Assembly (NCBI GenBank): GCA_002402575.1
Contig: DHGD01000056.1
Coordinates: 758 to 6,651, forward strand
Length of the DNA: 5,894 bases
DNA from: Syntrophomonas sp. UBA4807
GTDB taxonomy: Bacteria; Bacillota; Syntrophomonadia; Syntrophomonadales; Syntrophomonadaceae
Direction: 5' to 3'
A program made the position numbers and the translations under genes. Position 1 is the stretch's first letter, and each line of letters starts with the position of its first letter. Below are positions 1-5,668 of this stretch, in pieces. Below the pieces are notes generated by a model. It was not told the DNA's origin. It saw nothing but the letters and a program-made list of their open reading frames with translations, and did no database searches.

Positions 1-1346
1 CAAGCCATAAATACGTCGGCTTTGCTGACGATCTCAAAGGGAGAGTGCATACTCAGGACCGCTACGCCGCAGTCCACCACTTCCATGCCATAATTGGCCA
101 GGTACTGGGCCACGGTTCCACCGCCGCCTATATCCACCTTGCCCAGTTCACCCACCTGCCAGATCACATCTTCTTCATCCAGTAAACGCCTTACTGCGGC
201 TACGAACTCGGGGTTGGCATCATTGGATTCGGCTTTGCCTCTGGAGCCAGTGTATTTGGTCAATACAACCCCGGAGGAAAGAAAACTGCAGTTCATCTTC
301 TCGAACACTTCGGGAAAAGTCGGGTCCACAGCGGCATTGACATCGGCTGATAGAGCGAAACTTCTGCTCAAGGCCTTGCGTACTTTATAATATTCCGTTA
401 TGCCCGCTTTGTATAGCAGCTCGGCGGCAATATTCTCCACCGCCAGGGACTGCAATCCGGTATTGCCGCTGCTGCCAATTTCCTCCTTATCGGCAAACAT
501 ACACAAAACCGTGCGCTGCGGGTTTTGCACCTCCAGCGCCGCCATCAGCGCGGTGTAAGCGCTGACCCGGTCATCCTGCCCATAGGAGCCCACCATACTG
601 CGGTCCAGCCCCACTTCCCTAGCCTTAAAAGCCGGCACCGCCTGTAATTCTGCGCTAGTAAAATCATCTTCCTCGATACCGTAATTGTTCATCAACAAGT
701 CTAATATGTGCTGTTTAAAAGCATCTTCCTTCACATCCCGCACCGGTGTCGAACCTACCAGTATATTGAGGTCTTCGCCTTTTATGCCCTCATTCATCTT
801 CTTTTCCATCTGATCTTTGGCCAGGTGTGGTAATAGATCGGTTATCACGAATACTAGGTCGTCTTCTTTTTCCCCGATACATACCGAGATGCGCTCCCCG
901 TCCTTCTTCACCACTACCCCGTGCAGAGCCAGCGGGATGGCAGGCCACTGGTACTTCTTTATGCCCCCGTAATAATGAGTCTTGAACAAGGCCATATTGT
1001 CGGCCTCATAAAGCGGGCGCGGTTTCAGATCCAATCGCGGTGTATCCACATGTGAAACCACCAGATTAAAACCTTCGGCCAAATTTTGCCCCGCTATGAT
1101 AAGAGCGGCTAGTTTGCCGCGATAGTTAACGAACAGTTTATCTCCCGGGCGCACCTGCTCCTGCCCCTGGAGGGGCACAAAGCCCTGTGCCGCTGCCCGC
1201 TCCTGTATATAGGCAATAGCTTCGCGCTCTGTCTTAGCCTGGTTCAGAAAGTCAATATATCCCCGGCTGAATTCATGGATTACGGCAAGCTGCTTTTCAT
1301 CGACGCGGTCCCAGACGTTGGGGCGTTGATTGCGTTTTTCTATCAA
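1..1346 (-). CDS. M18 family metallo-aminopeptidase (aspartyl aminopeptidase-like), C-terminus cut by window edge
   Basis: Cytosolic di-zinc exopeptidase that removes N-terminal residues from peptides; substrate preference cannot be read here. 448 codons are visible and the frame is open at the left edge; M18 enzymes usually have about 430-480 residues, so probably only 10-20 are missing. The metal and catalytic residues of the family appear in order: SHVDTP with H99 and D101, GQDDR with D258/D259, DKEEIGSSG with E288 and E289, SADVN with D335, and MHSPFEI with H434 (assignment by comparison with human DNPEP). The start is TTG at 1346-1344: GGGAGG lies 7 nt upstream and an in-frame TAG at 1361-1359 overlaps that site, so no earlier start is possible. 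The first in-frame ATG is far inside the protein. It follows the CvpA-family gene by 56 bp with no visible terminator, so it is probably co-transcribed. The family call is very secure. Confidence 0.93.
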   Translation of the reverse strand, partial: MIEKRNQRPNVWDRVDEKQLAVIHEFSRGYIDFLNQAKTEREAIAYIQERAAAQGFVPLQGQEQVRPGDKLFVNYRGKLAALIIAGQNLAEGFNLVVSHVDTPRLDLKPRPLYEADNMALFKTHYYGGIKKYQWPAIPLALHGVVVKKDGERISVCIGEKEDDLVFVITDLLPHLAKDQMEKKMNEGIKGEDLNILVGSTPVRDVKEDAFKQHILDLLMNNYGIEEDDFTSAELQAVPAFKAREVGLDRSMVGSYGQDDRVSAYTALMAALEVQNPQRTVLCMFADKEEIGSSGNTGLQSLAVENIAAELLYKAGITEYYKVRKALSRSFALSADVNAAVDPTFPEVFEKMNCSFLSSGVVLTKYTGSRGKAESNDANPEFVAAVRRLLDEEDVIWQVGELGKVDIGGGGTVAQYLANYGMEVVDCGVAVLSMHSPFEIVSKADVFMA

Positions 1347-1353
1347 TGCGGTT

Positions 1354-1359
1354 CCTCCC
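1354..1359 (-). promoter_or_regulatory. Ribosome binding site that fixes the TTG start of the M18 aminopeptidase
   Basis: GGGAGG on the minus strand, 7 nt before TTG at 1346. An in-frame TAG (1361-1359) touches this site, so translation can only begin downstream of it. TTG is the only usual start codon at a correct distance. Confidence 0.8.
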
Positions 1360-1402
1360 TAGTTTAGATTCTTAGTTTTATTTTCCTGTTTGAGGTGAAT
1401 TA

Positions 1403-2044
1403 TTATACTTTCAGGCCCAATGCGGAGTAACCCCATTGATACAGCTCCATCATACGGCCAATGATGACAGAATGGTTGAGCCCGGCCAGTAAGGCTAGCG
1501 CGCCGTCGCCGCCCATCTGCGCCAAAGCCCGCAGTACCGGCAGGGTAAATAAGACCAAAAGGGTGATAACGATTACCCCCTGAGCCATCGCCAGAGCCAT
1601 TCCCATTAGCTTATTCACCGCGGCCGTGCTGCCCGGAGTGGTGACCGTATCTTCAAACCAGCCCAGGGCCAGCCAGATCAACTGCCGGCTGGTTAAGGCG
1701 ATGATCAGAAAACAGGCTGCCCGCACAAACCAGAAAGCTAGGTAATTCACCGAGTCGTATATGTTATAGCCTTTCACCAGGAGTGCGTAGGGAATGCCTA
1801 GCACACGCAGGGGAGCATGCTCACGCATAAAGTTGTCCAAGAAGGAAATAAGTCCCACATGGCGCTCTAAACTGATAGCCAGATCGTCGTAAAAAAACAC
1901 CGCCAGAACCAGGCTGGCTATAAAAGCAGTCACACTTCCCAGCGAATTTATAAACCCCTGCCGCGCTCCGCTCAAAGCGCATAATACCAAAATCAGCAGC
2001 AGCAGATAGTCGACCGTATTGAACGCTAATTGGTTGTAAACCAT
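1403..2044 (-). CDS. CvpA family membrane protein
   Basis: Integral inner-membrane protein of 213 residues, similar in length to or slightly longer than typical CvpA-family proteins. The N-terminus has the family pattern: N9-T-V-D12 followed by a hydrophobic stretch (13-25), then a small basic turn G26-A-R-Q-G30-F and a second helix (about 35-52). Further hydrophobic segments lie at about 101-127 and 145-170. Before the last one is the family-like N144-K-L-M-G148 sequence. CvpA in E. coli is needed for colicin V production; the molecular role of Bacillota homologues is not established. ATG at 2044 has AAAGGAG on the minus strand with 5 nt spacing; the stop is TAA. It is first in a minus-strand pair with the M18 aminopeptidase. 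A functional link between the two is unknown. Confidence 0.85.
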   Translation of the reverse strand: MVYNQLAFNTVDYLLLLILVLCALSGARQGFINSLGSVTAFIASLVLAVFFYDDLAISLERHVGLISFLDNFMREHAPLRVLGIPYALLVKGYNIYDSVNYLAFWFVRAACFLIIALTSRQLIWLALGWFEDTVTTPGSTAAVNKLMGMALAMAQGVIVITLLVLFTLPVLRALAQMGGDGALALLAGLNHSVIIGRMMELYQWGYSALGLKV

Positions 2045-2073
2045 CCTGGCTCCTTTTGTCCCTTTTGAACCTT

Positions 2074-2082
2074 ATTATAGCA
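2074..2082 (-). promoter_or_regulatory. Extended -10 promoter for the CvpA / M18 transcription unit
   Basis: The minus strand reads TGCTATAAT, a perfect TGnTATAAT extended -10, about 30 nt before the CvpA start codon. No good -35 hexamer lies 16-18 bp upstream, as expected where the extended -10 compensates. Transcription would start near 2067. Confidence 0.6.
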
Positions 2083-2193
2083 CAGGAATTTTATAGATTT
2101 GGATAGCCAATCCATATCGTTTTCCATGTCCGGTTAATTAATACTTTTAAGCTCGTTTTTCTTTTCATGTCGAATCAGCTTACAAGTTAATGC

Positions 2194-2222
2194 TTTACAA
2201 ACCGGTCGCTTATGGGTTATAT
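2194..2222 (+). promoter_or_regulatory. Candidate sigma-A promoter for the VTT-domain gene
   Basis: TTTACA (2194-2199), a 17-bp spacer, then TTATAT (2217-2222). Transcription would start near 2229, giving a leader of about 80 nt before ATG 2308. The leader contains a small hairpin CTCAA-GAAG-TTGAG (2260-2273). No riboswitch was recognised in it. Confidence 0.45.
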
Positions 2223-2294
2223 CCTATGTAGCCCCTGTTTGATGTCGGTGCCTGCCATCCTCAAGAAGTTGAGCTGGAGAGGTTAATCACTGCT

Positions 2295-2301
2295 GGTGAG
2301 G
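2295..2301 (+). promoter_or_regulatory. Ribosome binding site favouring ATG 2308 of the VTT gene
   Basis: GGTGAGG matches the 3' part of the Shine-Dalgarno consensus and sits 6 nt before ATG 2308. It overlaps the alternative GTG start at 2296, which argues against that start. Confidence 0.5.
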
Positions 2302-2307
2302 TCTTTT

Positions 2308-2907
2308 ATGGATTATAGCCTTAGCAATTTGAGCATAACGGTGGTAATCAATTATGTGCAATCTTTCGGCATAATGGCTCCGCTGGCAGCGTTCCTGCTC
2401 TTTGCCCTGCAGGCGGCCCTGCCGGTGTTACCCTATGTGGTATTGGCCAGTGCCTGTGGGATGCTTTTCGGTTTCAAGCTGGGGTTTTTGCTCTCCTGGT
2501 CGGGAGCCCTGTTGGGGGCTTGTGTAGCCTATATGCTGTCACGCTGGGCGGGAGGAAACTGGGCGCGCCAGATGATACAGTCACGCTGGGGCTATGATAT
2601 GAGACATTTTGATCAGGAAGCTGCCTTCTGGGGTATATTGCTGGCGCGAATCATCCCCGTGGTGCCCACCCCCATCATTAACATCGCGGCTGGAATCGGC
2701 AAAGTCCCCTTCTGGCATTTTTTCTTCTCCTCCGCATTGGGGAAATTGCCCACGGCTTTGCTCTATACGGGGTTGGGAATCTCCCTGCTGCGCAACCGCG
2801 ATGTTAAGTCAACCGCAATTATCCTGGGCTTAATACTGATTCTGGCCTGGGCTGGGCGCTGCTATACCAAAAGCCGCACGCCCCTTTCCCAAAAGTCCCA
2901 GCGCTAG
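2308..2907 (+). CDS. VTT-domain (TVP38/TMEM64, DedA-like) membrane protein
   Basis: Polytopic inner-membrane protein of 199 residues, typical length for bacterial TVP38/TMEM64 proteins. Hydrophobic segments lie at about 22-50, 53-78, 107-130 (re-entrant type), 134-158 and 170-186. The conserved VTT core is visible: G51-x(3)-G55 with the glycine-rich helix to G70, then R114-I-I-P117-V-V-P120 and N125-I-A-A-G129. This family is related to DedA transporters and eukaryotic lipid scramblases; a role in lipid or small-molecule movement is inferred, and the substrate is unknown. I choose ATG 2308 because GGTGAGG (2295-2301) is 6 nt upstream. A GTG at 2296 would add four residues, but its nearest purine-rich site (2276-2282) is 13 nt away. 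The stop is TAG at 2905-2907. It stands alone on the plus strand, divergent from the CvpA gene. Confidence 0.88.
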   Translation: MDYSLSNLSITVVINYVQSFGIMAPLAAFLLFALQAALPVLPYVVLASACGMLFGFKLGFLLSWSGALLGACVAYMLSRWAGGNWARQMIQSRWGYDMRHFDQEAAFWGILLARIIPVVPTPIINIAAGIGKVPFWHFFFSSALGKLPTALLYTGLGISLLRNRDVKSTAIILGLILILAWAGRCYTKSRTPLSQKSQR

Positions 2908-2943
2908 TTCGACTCGCTCTGCGGTCAGCGCCGCGAATGGTGT

Positions 2944-2965
2944 AATTATTTCCCGGGAAATAATT
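2944..2965. repeat. Perfect 22-bp palindrome downstream of the VTT gene
   Basis: The half site AATTATTTCCC (2944-2954) is followed directly by its exact reverse complement (2955-2965), centred on CCCGGG. It begins 36 bp after the VTT stop codon. As RNA it would need to open a central CCGG loop, leaving 9 A/T-rich pairs. A short run TTTAATT follows, so a weak terminator for the VTT gene is possible. With no spacer, a protein-binding dyad is equally plausible. Confidence 0.7.
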
Positions 2966-3004
2966 TAATTGCGCAGATACTCAGACAGGTTTGCAGAAAA
3001 TGGC

Positions 3005-3018
3005 GGCGACATGTCGCC
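3005..3018. repeat. Perfect 14-bp GC-rich palindrome
   Basis: GGCGACA (3005-3011) is followed by TGTCGCC (3012-3018). It is flanked on the right by a five-A run (3019-3023) and more loosely by GCAGA (2993-2997) and TCTGC (3034-3038), which are also complementary. There is no T-tract on either strand, so it is not a standard terminator. It lies in the non-coding stretch between the VTT gene and selC. Confidence 0.6.
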
Positions 3019-3106
3019 AAAAACATAATTGCGTCTGCTTGGGTAGAAAAATAATATCGAAAATTATTCTGCTGTCAATAAATATGGCAACGTGAGTATA
3101 TTGATG

Positions 3107-3148
3107 AAAAATCCCTGCAAAACCGCATTTCTACGATAATTACAGGGG
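3107..3148 (-). terminator. Rho-independent terminator of selC
   Basis: On the minus strand CCCTGTAA (3147-3140) pairs with TTGCAGGG (3120-3113), including one T-G wobble. The loop is 19 nt, followed by ATTTTT. It begins about 20 nt after the CCA end of the tRNA-Sec gene, as expected for a monocistronic tRNA transcript. Confidence 0.65.
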
Positions 3149-3166
3149 GTTCAGGTCTTATAAATT

Positions 3167-3264
3167 TGGCGGAAGCGTGTGAGAATCGAACTCACCCGCG
3201 ACGGGATCGCCGCCGCACAACTGGATTTGAAGTCCAGGCGGCCCACCAGGACCGATCCGCTTCC
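3167..3264 (-). tRNA. selC: tRNA-Sec (selenocysteine, anticodon UCA)
   Basis: Delivers selenocysteine at programmed UGA codons, after charging with serine and conversion by SelA. Read 5'-3' on the minus strand, the 98-nt gene has GGAAGCGG as the acceptor strand and the linker AT. The 6-bp D-stem CGGTCC/GGGCCG has the 4-nt loop TGGT that is diagnostic for tRNA-Sec. The anticodon stem-loop is CTGGA-CTTCAAA-TCCAG, with TCA at 3230-3228. A long variable arm (GCGGCG/CGTCGC) follows, then the T-arm GTGAG-TTCGATT-CTCAC and the acceptor 3' strand with G discriminator and encoded CCA. The layout matches E. coli selC region by region. One oddity is that the eighth acceptor pair is G opposite A. No other sel gene is in the window. 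The identity is very secure. Confidence 0.97.
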
Positions 3265-3305
3265 GTGCAAGGAGGACGGTGCCATGTGTTTGATAACCTT
3301 ATCCT

Positions 3306-3335
3306 ATGATATATTAACACAACCGCTGCTGCCAA
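3306..3335 (-). promoter_or_regulatory. Candidate promoter of selC
   Basis: On the minus strand TTGGCA (3335-3330) is followed by an 18-bp spacer and TATCAT (3311-3306). TATATC at 16-bp spacing overlaps it. Transcription would begin near 3298, about 34 nt before the mature 5' end of tRNA-Sec. The position and the separate downstream terminator suggest that selC is transcribed on its own. Confidence 0.5.
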
Positions 3336-3365
3336 TGCTCGTCTTTTGACTGGTATTTACTGGTT

Positions 3366-3391
3366 AAAGGGCAAAAAGCACCCTTTTATTT
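3366..3391 (+). terminator. Weak hairpin with T-tract, plus-strand orientation
   Basis: AAAGGG (3366-3371) pairs with CCCTTT (3381-3386) over a 9-nt loop. The T-rich run TTTTATTT (3384-3391) overlaps the 3' arm. The minus strand has only TTTAA after the stem, so it suits plus-strand transcription better. It could also serve as a poor end for the minus-strand liv operon. The stem is short, so confidence is limited. Confidence 0.35.
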
Positions 3392-3500
3392 CAATCATGC
3401 CCGGTCAAGGCTGTTAATCCTCCGTCCGGGTTCCGTTTCGCGTCCGGTCCAGAAAAGCTGCCGCCTCGTACTGGAGTATTATAGTCCAGGGGGTGTTGGC

Positions 3501-4163
3501 CTACCTTTCACTCCCTTCCACTACCAACACCGACTCAACCTGGTAGCCCCGGGAGTTGATCTCCTTCACCAAGTCCTCCGTGTCCAGCGCTTCGATGCGG
3601 ATAATGATTTTGTAGAGGTCTTTGCTGTCATCAAAATAAGCTACCGCATTTAGTATGTTGATGCCCCTCGCGGCGATGAGGCCGGTAATTTCAGACAGCT
3701 TGCCCTTGCCGTCAGGCACAAATAAGTCCAGACGGGTGTGGGCTTGGTAAACCCCCAGAATCTCAATCAAGGCGTCAAAGATGTCGGTTTCGGTAACGAT
3801 CCCCACCAATCGGCCGTCATCCACCACTGGCAGGCCGCTGATATTATGGGTGCGCATGAGTTTGGCGGCGGTTTCGATGTAATTCTCGCTGCCAATGGTT
3901 ATAACCTGTTGTTTCTTAGGAACGATATCCTTAAGCTTAGTTTTGCCCAACAGATAGTTGATTTCGTGAACGCTCAGCGCGGTAACCGCTGAAGGGGCGG
4001 CACGATTAAGGTCGCTCAGGGTCACGATCCCCACCAGTCTGGTTTTATCCATAATGGGGAGGCGGCGGATACGGTGCTCCTCCATCATGTGCAGGGCTTC
4101 CATCAAACTAGTCTCCATGGTGGCGGTTCTTACTTCGGTGCTCATTCTGTCTTTAACTTTCAT
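3501..4163 (-). CDS. CBS-CBS-ACT domain protein (AcuB-like), last gene of the liv cluster
   Basis: Soluble regulatory protein of 220 residues with no catalytic domain. A Bateman pair comes first: CBS1 about 1-56 with G45-I-V-T-x-S-D51, and CBS2 about 77-135 with S109-G-L-P-V-V-D and G121-I-V-T-x-T-D127. Such GIVT-x-(S/T)-D strands line adenine-nucleotide sites in CBS domains. A C-terminal ACT domain follows (about 143-214, D151-G-K-G-K-L-x-E-I then A-x-R-G-I-N), a fold that often binds amino acids. I start at ATG 4163 because GGAGG (4175-4171) is 7 nt upstream; ATG 4169 is only 1 nt from it. The gene follows livF by about 30 bp in the same orientation, so it is probably co-transcribed. Sensing branched-chain amino acids or energy state for the transporter is inference; no output domain is visible. 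Confidence 0.9.
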   Translation of the reverse strand: MKVKDRMSTEVRTATMETSLMEALHMMEEHRIRRLPIMDKTRLVGIVTLSDLNRAAPSAVTALSVHEINYLLGKTKLKDIVPKKQQVITIGSENYIETAAKLMRTHNISGLPVVDDGRLVGIVTETDIFDALIEILGVYQAHTRLDLFVPDGKGKLSEITGLIAARGINILNAVAYFDDSKDLYKIIIRIEALDTEDLVKEINSRGYQVESVLVVEGSER

Positions 4164-4170
4164 GCTCATT

Positions 4171-4175
4171 CCTCC
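4171..4175 (-). promoter_or_regulatory. Ribosome binding site that selects ATG 4163 over ATG 4169
   Basis: GGAGG on the minus strand leaves 7 nt to ATG 4163 but only 1 nt to ATG 4169. The shorter, 220-residue protein is therefore the likely product. Confidence 0.75.
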
Positions 4176-4196
4176 CGGTTAGAAGGTGCCCGGGCC

Positions 4197-4901
4197 TTAA
4201 CCGCCCAGGTAGGCTTTTTTAATTTCTTCGCTGTTCATCAGCTCAGCGGCGCTGCCGGACAGTACTATCTCGCCAGTTTCAATGACATAGGCCTGATAGG
4301 CGATAGACAATGCCATATGGGCGTTTTGCTCCACCAATAGGATGGTAGTGCCGCGGCTGTTGATCTCTTTGATGATCTCAAAAATCTCTTTAACTAAGAG
4401 AGGCGCCAGCCCCATGGAAGGCTCATCCATGAGCATAAGCTGCGGTCTGGCCATCAAGGCACGGCCAATGGCCAGCATCTGCTGTTCGCCGCCGCTCAAG
4501 GTGCCCGCCATCTGCTTTCTCCTCTCCAAAAGCCGCGGGAATCGAGTAAACACCTCTTCCAAATCGCTGGCAATGGCTTTTTTGTCCCGGCGCAGATATG
4601 CCCCGGTTTCCAAATTTTCCAGCACACTCATACTTGAAAATACACGGCGTCCCTCAGGAACCTGCGATATTCCCAGGGAAACGATTTTTTCCGGAGCCAA
4701 TCTTGTGATATCTTGATTCTTAAAAATTATGCTGCCGTTTTTAGCCCGAAGCAGGCCCGAAATGGTCTTTAAGGTGGTGGTTTTCCCGGCTCCATTAGCC
4801 CCGATGAGGGTGACGATGCTGCCCTGCTCCACCTTCAGGCTGAGGTTTTTCAAAGCGTGGATGGCGCCATAATAAACATCAATCCCGACTATATCCAGCA
4901 T
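4197..4901 (-). CDS. livF: Branched-chain amino acid ABC transporter ATP-binding protein LivF
   Basis: One of two cytoplasmic ATPases that power the LivHM permease for import of leucine, isoleucine, valine or related substrates. 234 residues, normal for LivF. Walker A is G34-ANGAGKT-T42, the Q-loop is Q80 followed by P-E-G-R-R-V-F typical of LivF, the signature is L135-SGGEQQ, and Walker B is L155-MLMDEP with E160. The switch region reads V190-E-Q-N with Q192 where most ABC ATPases carry histidine; this is normal in LivF. The C-terminus ends AYLGG as in E. coli LivF. ATG 4901 overlaps the livG stop as TAATG and has GGAGG 7 nt upstream. The close CBS-ACT gene follows. The real substrate may differ, since liv-type transporters also carry other amides and amino acids. 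Confidence 0.95.
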   Translation of the reverse strand: MLDIVGIDVYYGAIHALKNLSLKVEQGSIVTLIGANGAGKTTTLKTISGLLRAKNGSIIFKNQDITRLAPEKIVSLGISQVPEGRRVFSSMSVLENLETGAYLRRDKKAIASDLEEVFTRFPRLLERRKQMAGTLSGGEQQMLAIGRALMARPQLMLMDEPSMGLAPLLVKEIFEIIKEINSRGTTILLVEQNAHMALSIAYQAYVIETGEIVLSGSAAELMNSEEIKKAYLGG

Positions 4902-5668
4902 TAGCTTACCTCCTCACCCAAATAGGCCTCAATAACCCTCGGGTTGTTTCTAATCTGTTGCGGCTCCCCGTGCGCGATGACTTGTCCGTAATCGAGCACA
5001 TAAATGCGCTCGCAAACCCCCATCACCAGAGACATATCATGCTCAATAAGCAGTATGGTTAGTTTAAATTCCTCCCTTATCCAGCGGATCAATTCCATTA
5101 GGTTCTGGGTTTCCTGCGGGTTCATCCCCGCGGCCGGTTCATCCAGAATCAGCAGACGCGGGCGTGTGGCCAAGGCGCGGGCAATTTCCAGGCGGCGCTG
5201 TTCCCCATAGGGCAGGCTGGAAGCAATCTCATACAGCTTTTCCTCCAGTCCAAATATCCTCAGATAGCGCCGGGCTTCTTCTTCAATGTCTTCCTCGCCG
5301 CGGAAAAATCCAGGCAGGCGGAAAATGGCCTCCGCCAGCTGATAGGGCACATCTTTATGCAAGGCTATTTTGACATTGTCCAGAACGGTTAGTTGCTTGA
5401 ATAGCCGTATATTCTGGAAGGTCCTGGCTACTCCCTTCTGACAGATCCTGTAGGGCAGCATGCCTTCCAGGTGATTGTCATCAAATATTATATGCCCCTG
5501 GTCGGGACGATAGACCCCGGTGATGACATTGAACACAGTGGTTTTGCCGGCGCCATTGGGACCAATCAAGCCGACCAGTTCCCCGGCTTCGATGGCCAGA
5601 TTCACATCCGCCAGGGCGCTCAATCCGCCAAAGGACTTGAATAGTCTTTGTACGTTTAAAATGCTCAT
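4901..5668 (-). CDS. livG: Branched-chain amino acid ABC transporter ATP-binding protein LivG
   Basis: The second cytoplasmic ATPase of the Liv importer, pairing with LivF. 255 residues from ATG 5668, the same length as E. coli LivG. Walker A is G36-PNGAGKT-T44, the Q-loop is R82-T-F-Q85-N, the signature is L152-PYGEQRR (Y in place of the usual second S/G, as is common in LivG), Walker B is L172-LILDEP with E177, and the switch histidine is H210 in I-E-H-D. The LivG-specific insert after the Q-loop (about 105-128) and the C-terminal AYLG are present. ATG 5668 is chosen because it overlaps the livM stop as ATGA and has a G-run (5681-5675) 6 nt upstream. A TTG at 5683 would add five residues inside that G-run and is unlikely. 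livF follows with a TAATG overlap. Confidence 0.95.
   Translation of the reverse strand: MSILNVQRLFKSFGGLSALADVNLAIEAGELVGLIGPNGAGKTTVFNVITGVYRPDQGHIIFDDNHLEGMLPYRICQKGVARTFQNIRLFKQLTVLDNVKIALHKDVPYQLAEAIFRLPGFFRGEEDIEEEARRYLRIFGLEEKLYEIASSLPYGEQRRLEIARALATRPRLLILDEPAAGMNPQETQNLMELIRWIREEFKLTILLIEHDMSLVMGVCERIYVLDYGQVIAHGEPQQIRNNPRVIEAYLGEEVS

Noticed and set aside
94..390. Open frame on the plus strand
   Set aside because: It lies wholly opposite the well-supported M18 aminopeptidase, is low in complexity (Ser/Thr/Pro rich) and resembles no family.
2229..2294. Riboswitch or attenuator in the VTT gene leader
   Set aside because: Only one 5-bp hairpin (2260-2273) is visible, with no T-tract and no known riboswitch motif.
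2609..2833. Second plus-strand frame inside the VTT gene
   Set aside because: It overlaps the conserved R-x-x-P-x-x-P core of the real frame and has Ser/Pro-rich composition typical of an out-of-frame shadow.
3284..3367. Reading TGA 3347 as selenocysteine, given the neighbouring tRNA-Sec
   Set aside because: The frame ends only five codons later at TAA, no SECIS-like hairpin follows the TGA, and the product would match no selenoprotein.
4494..4500. LivF apparently lacking the switch histidine
   Set aside because: A glutamine in the V-E-Q-N motif is the family norm for LivF, so it is not a defect. The motif itself lies near 4320-4335 on the minus strand.
3738..4716. Three plus-strand open frames opposite the CBS-ACT and livF genes
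   Set aside because: They are antisense to genes with complete domain motifs and show no ribosome sites or recognisable products.
5004..5373. Two plus-strand frames opposite livG
   Set aside because: They are antisense to the Walker B and Q-loop coding region of livG and have no independent support.
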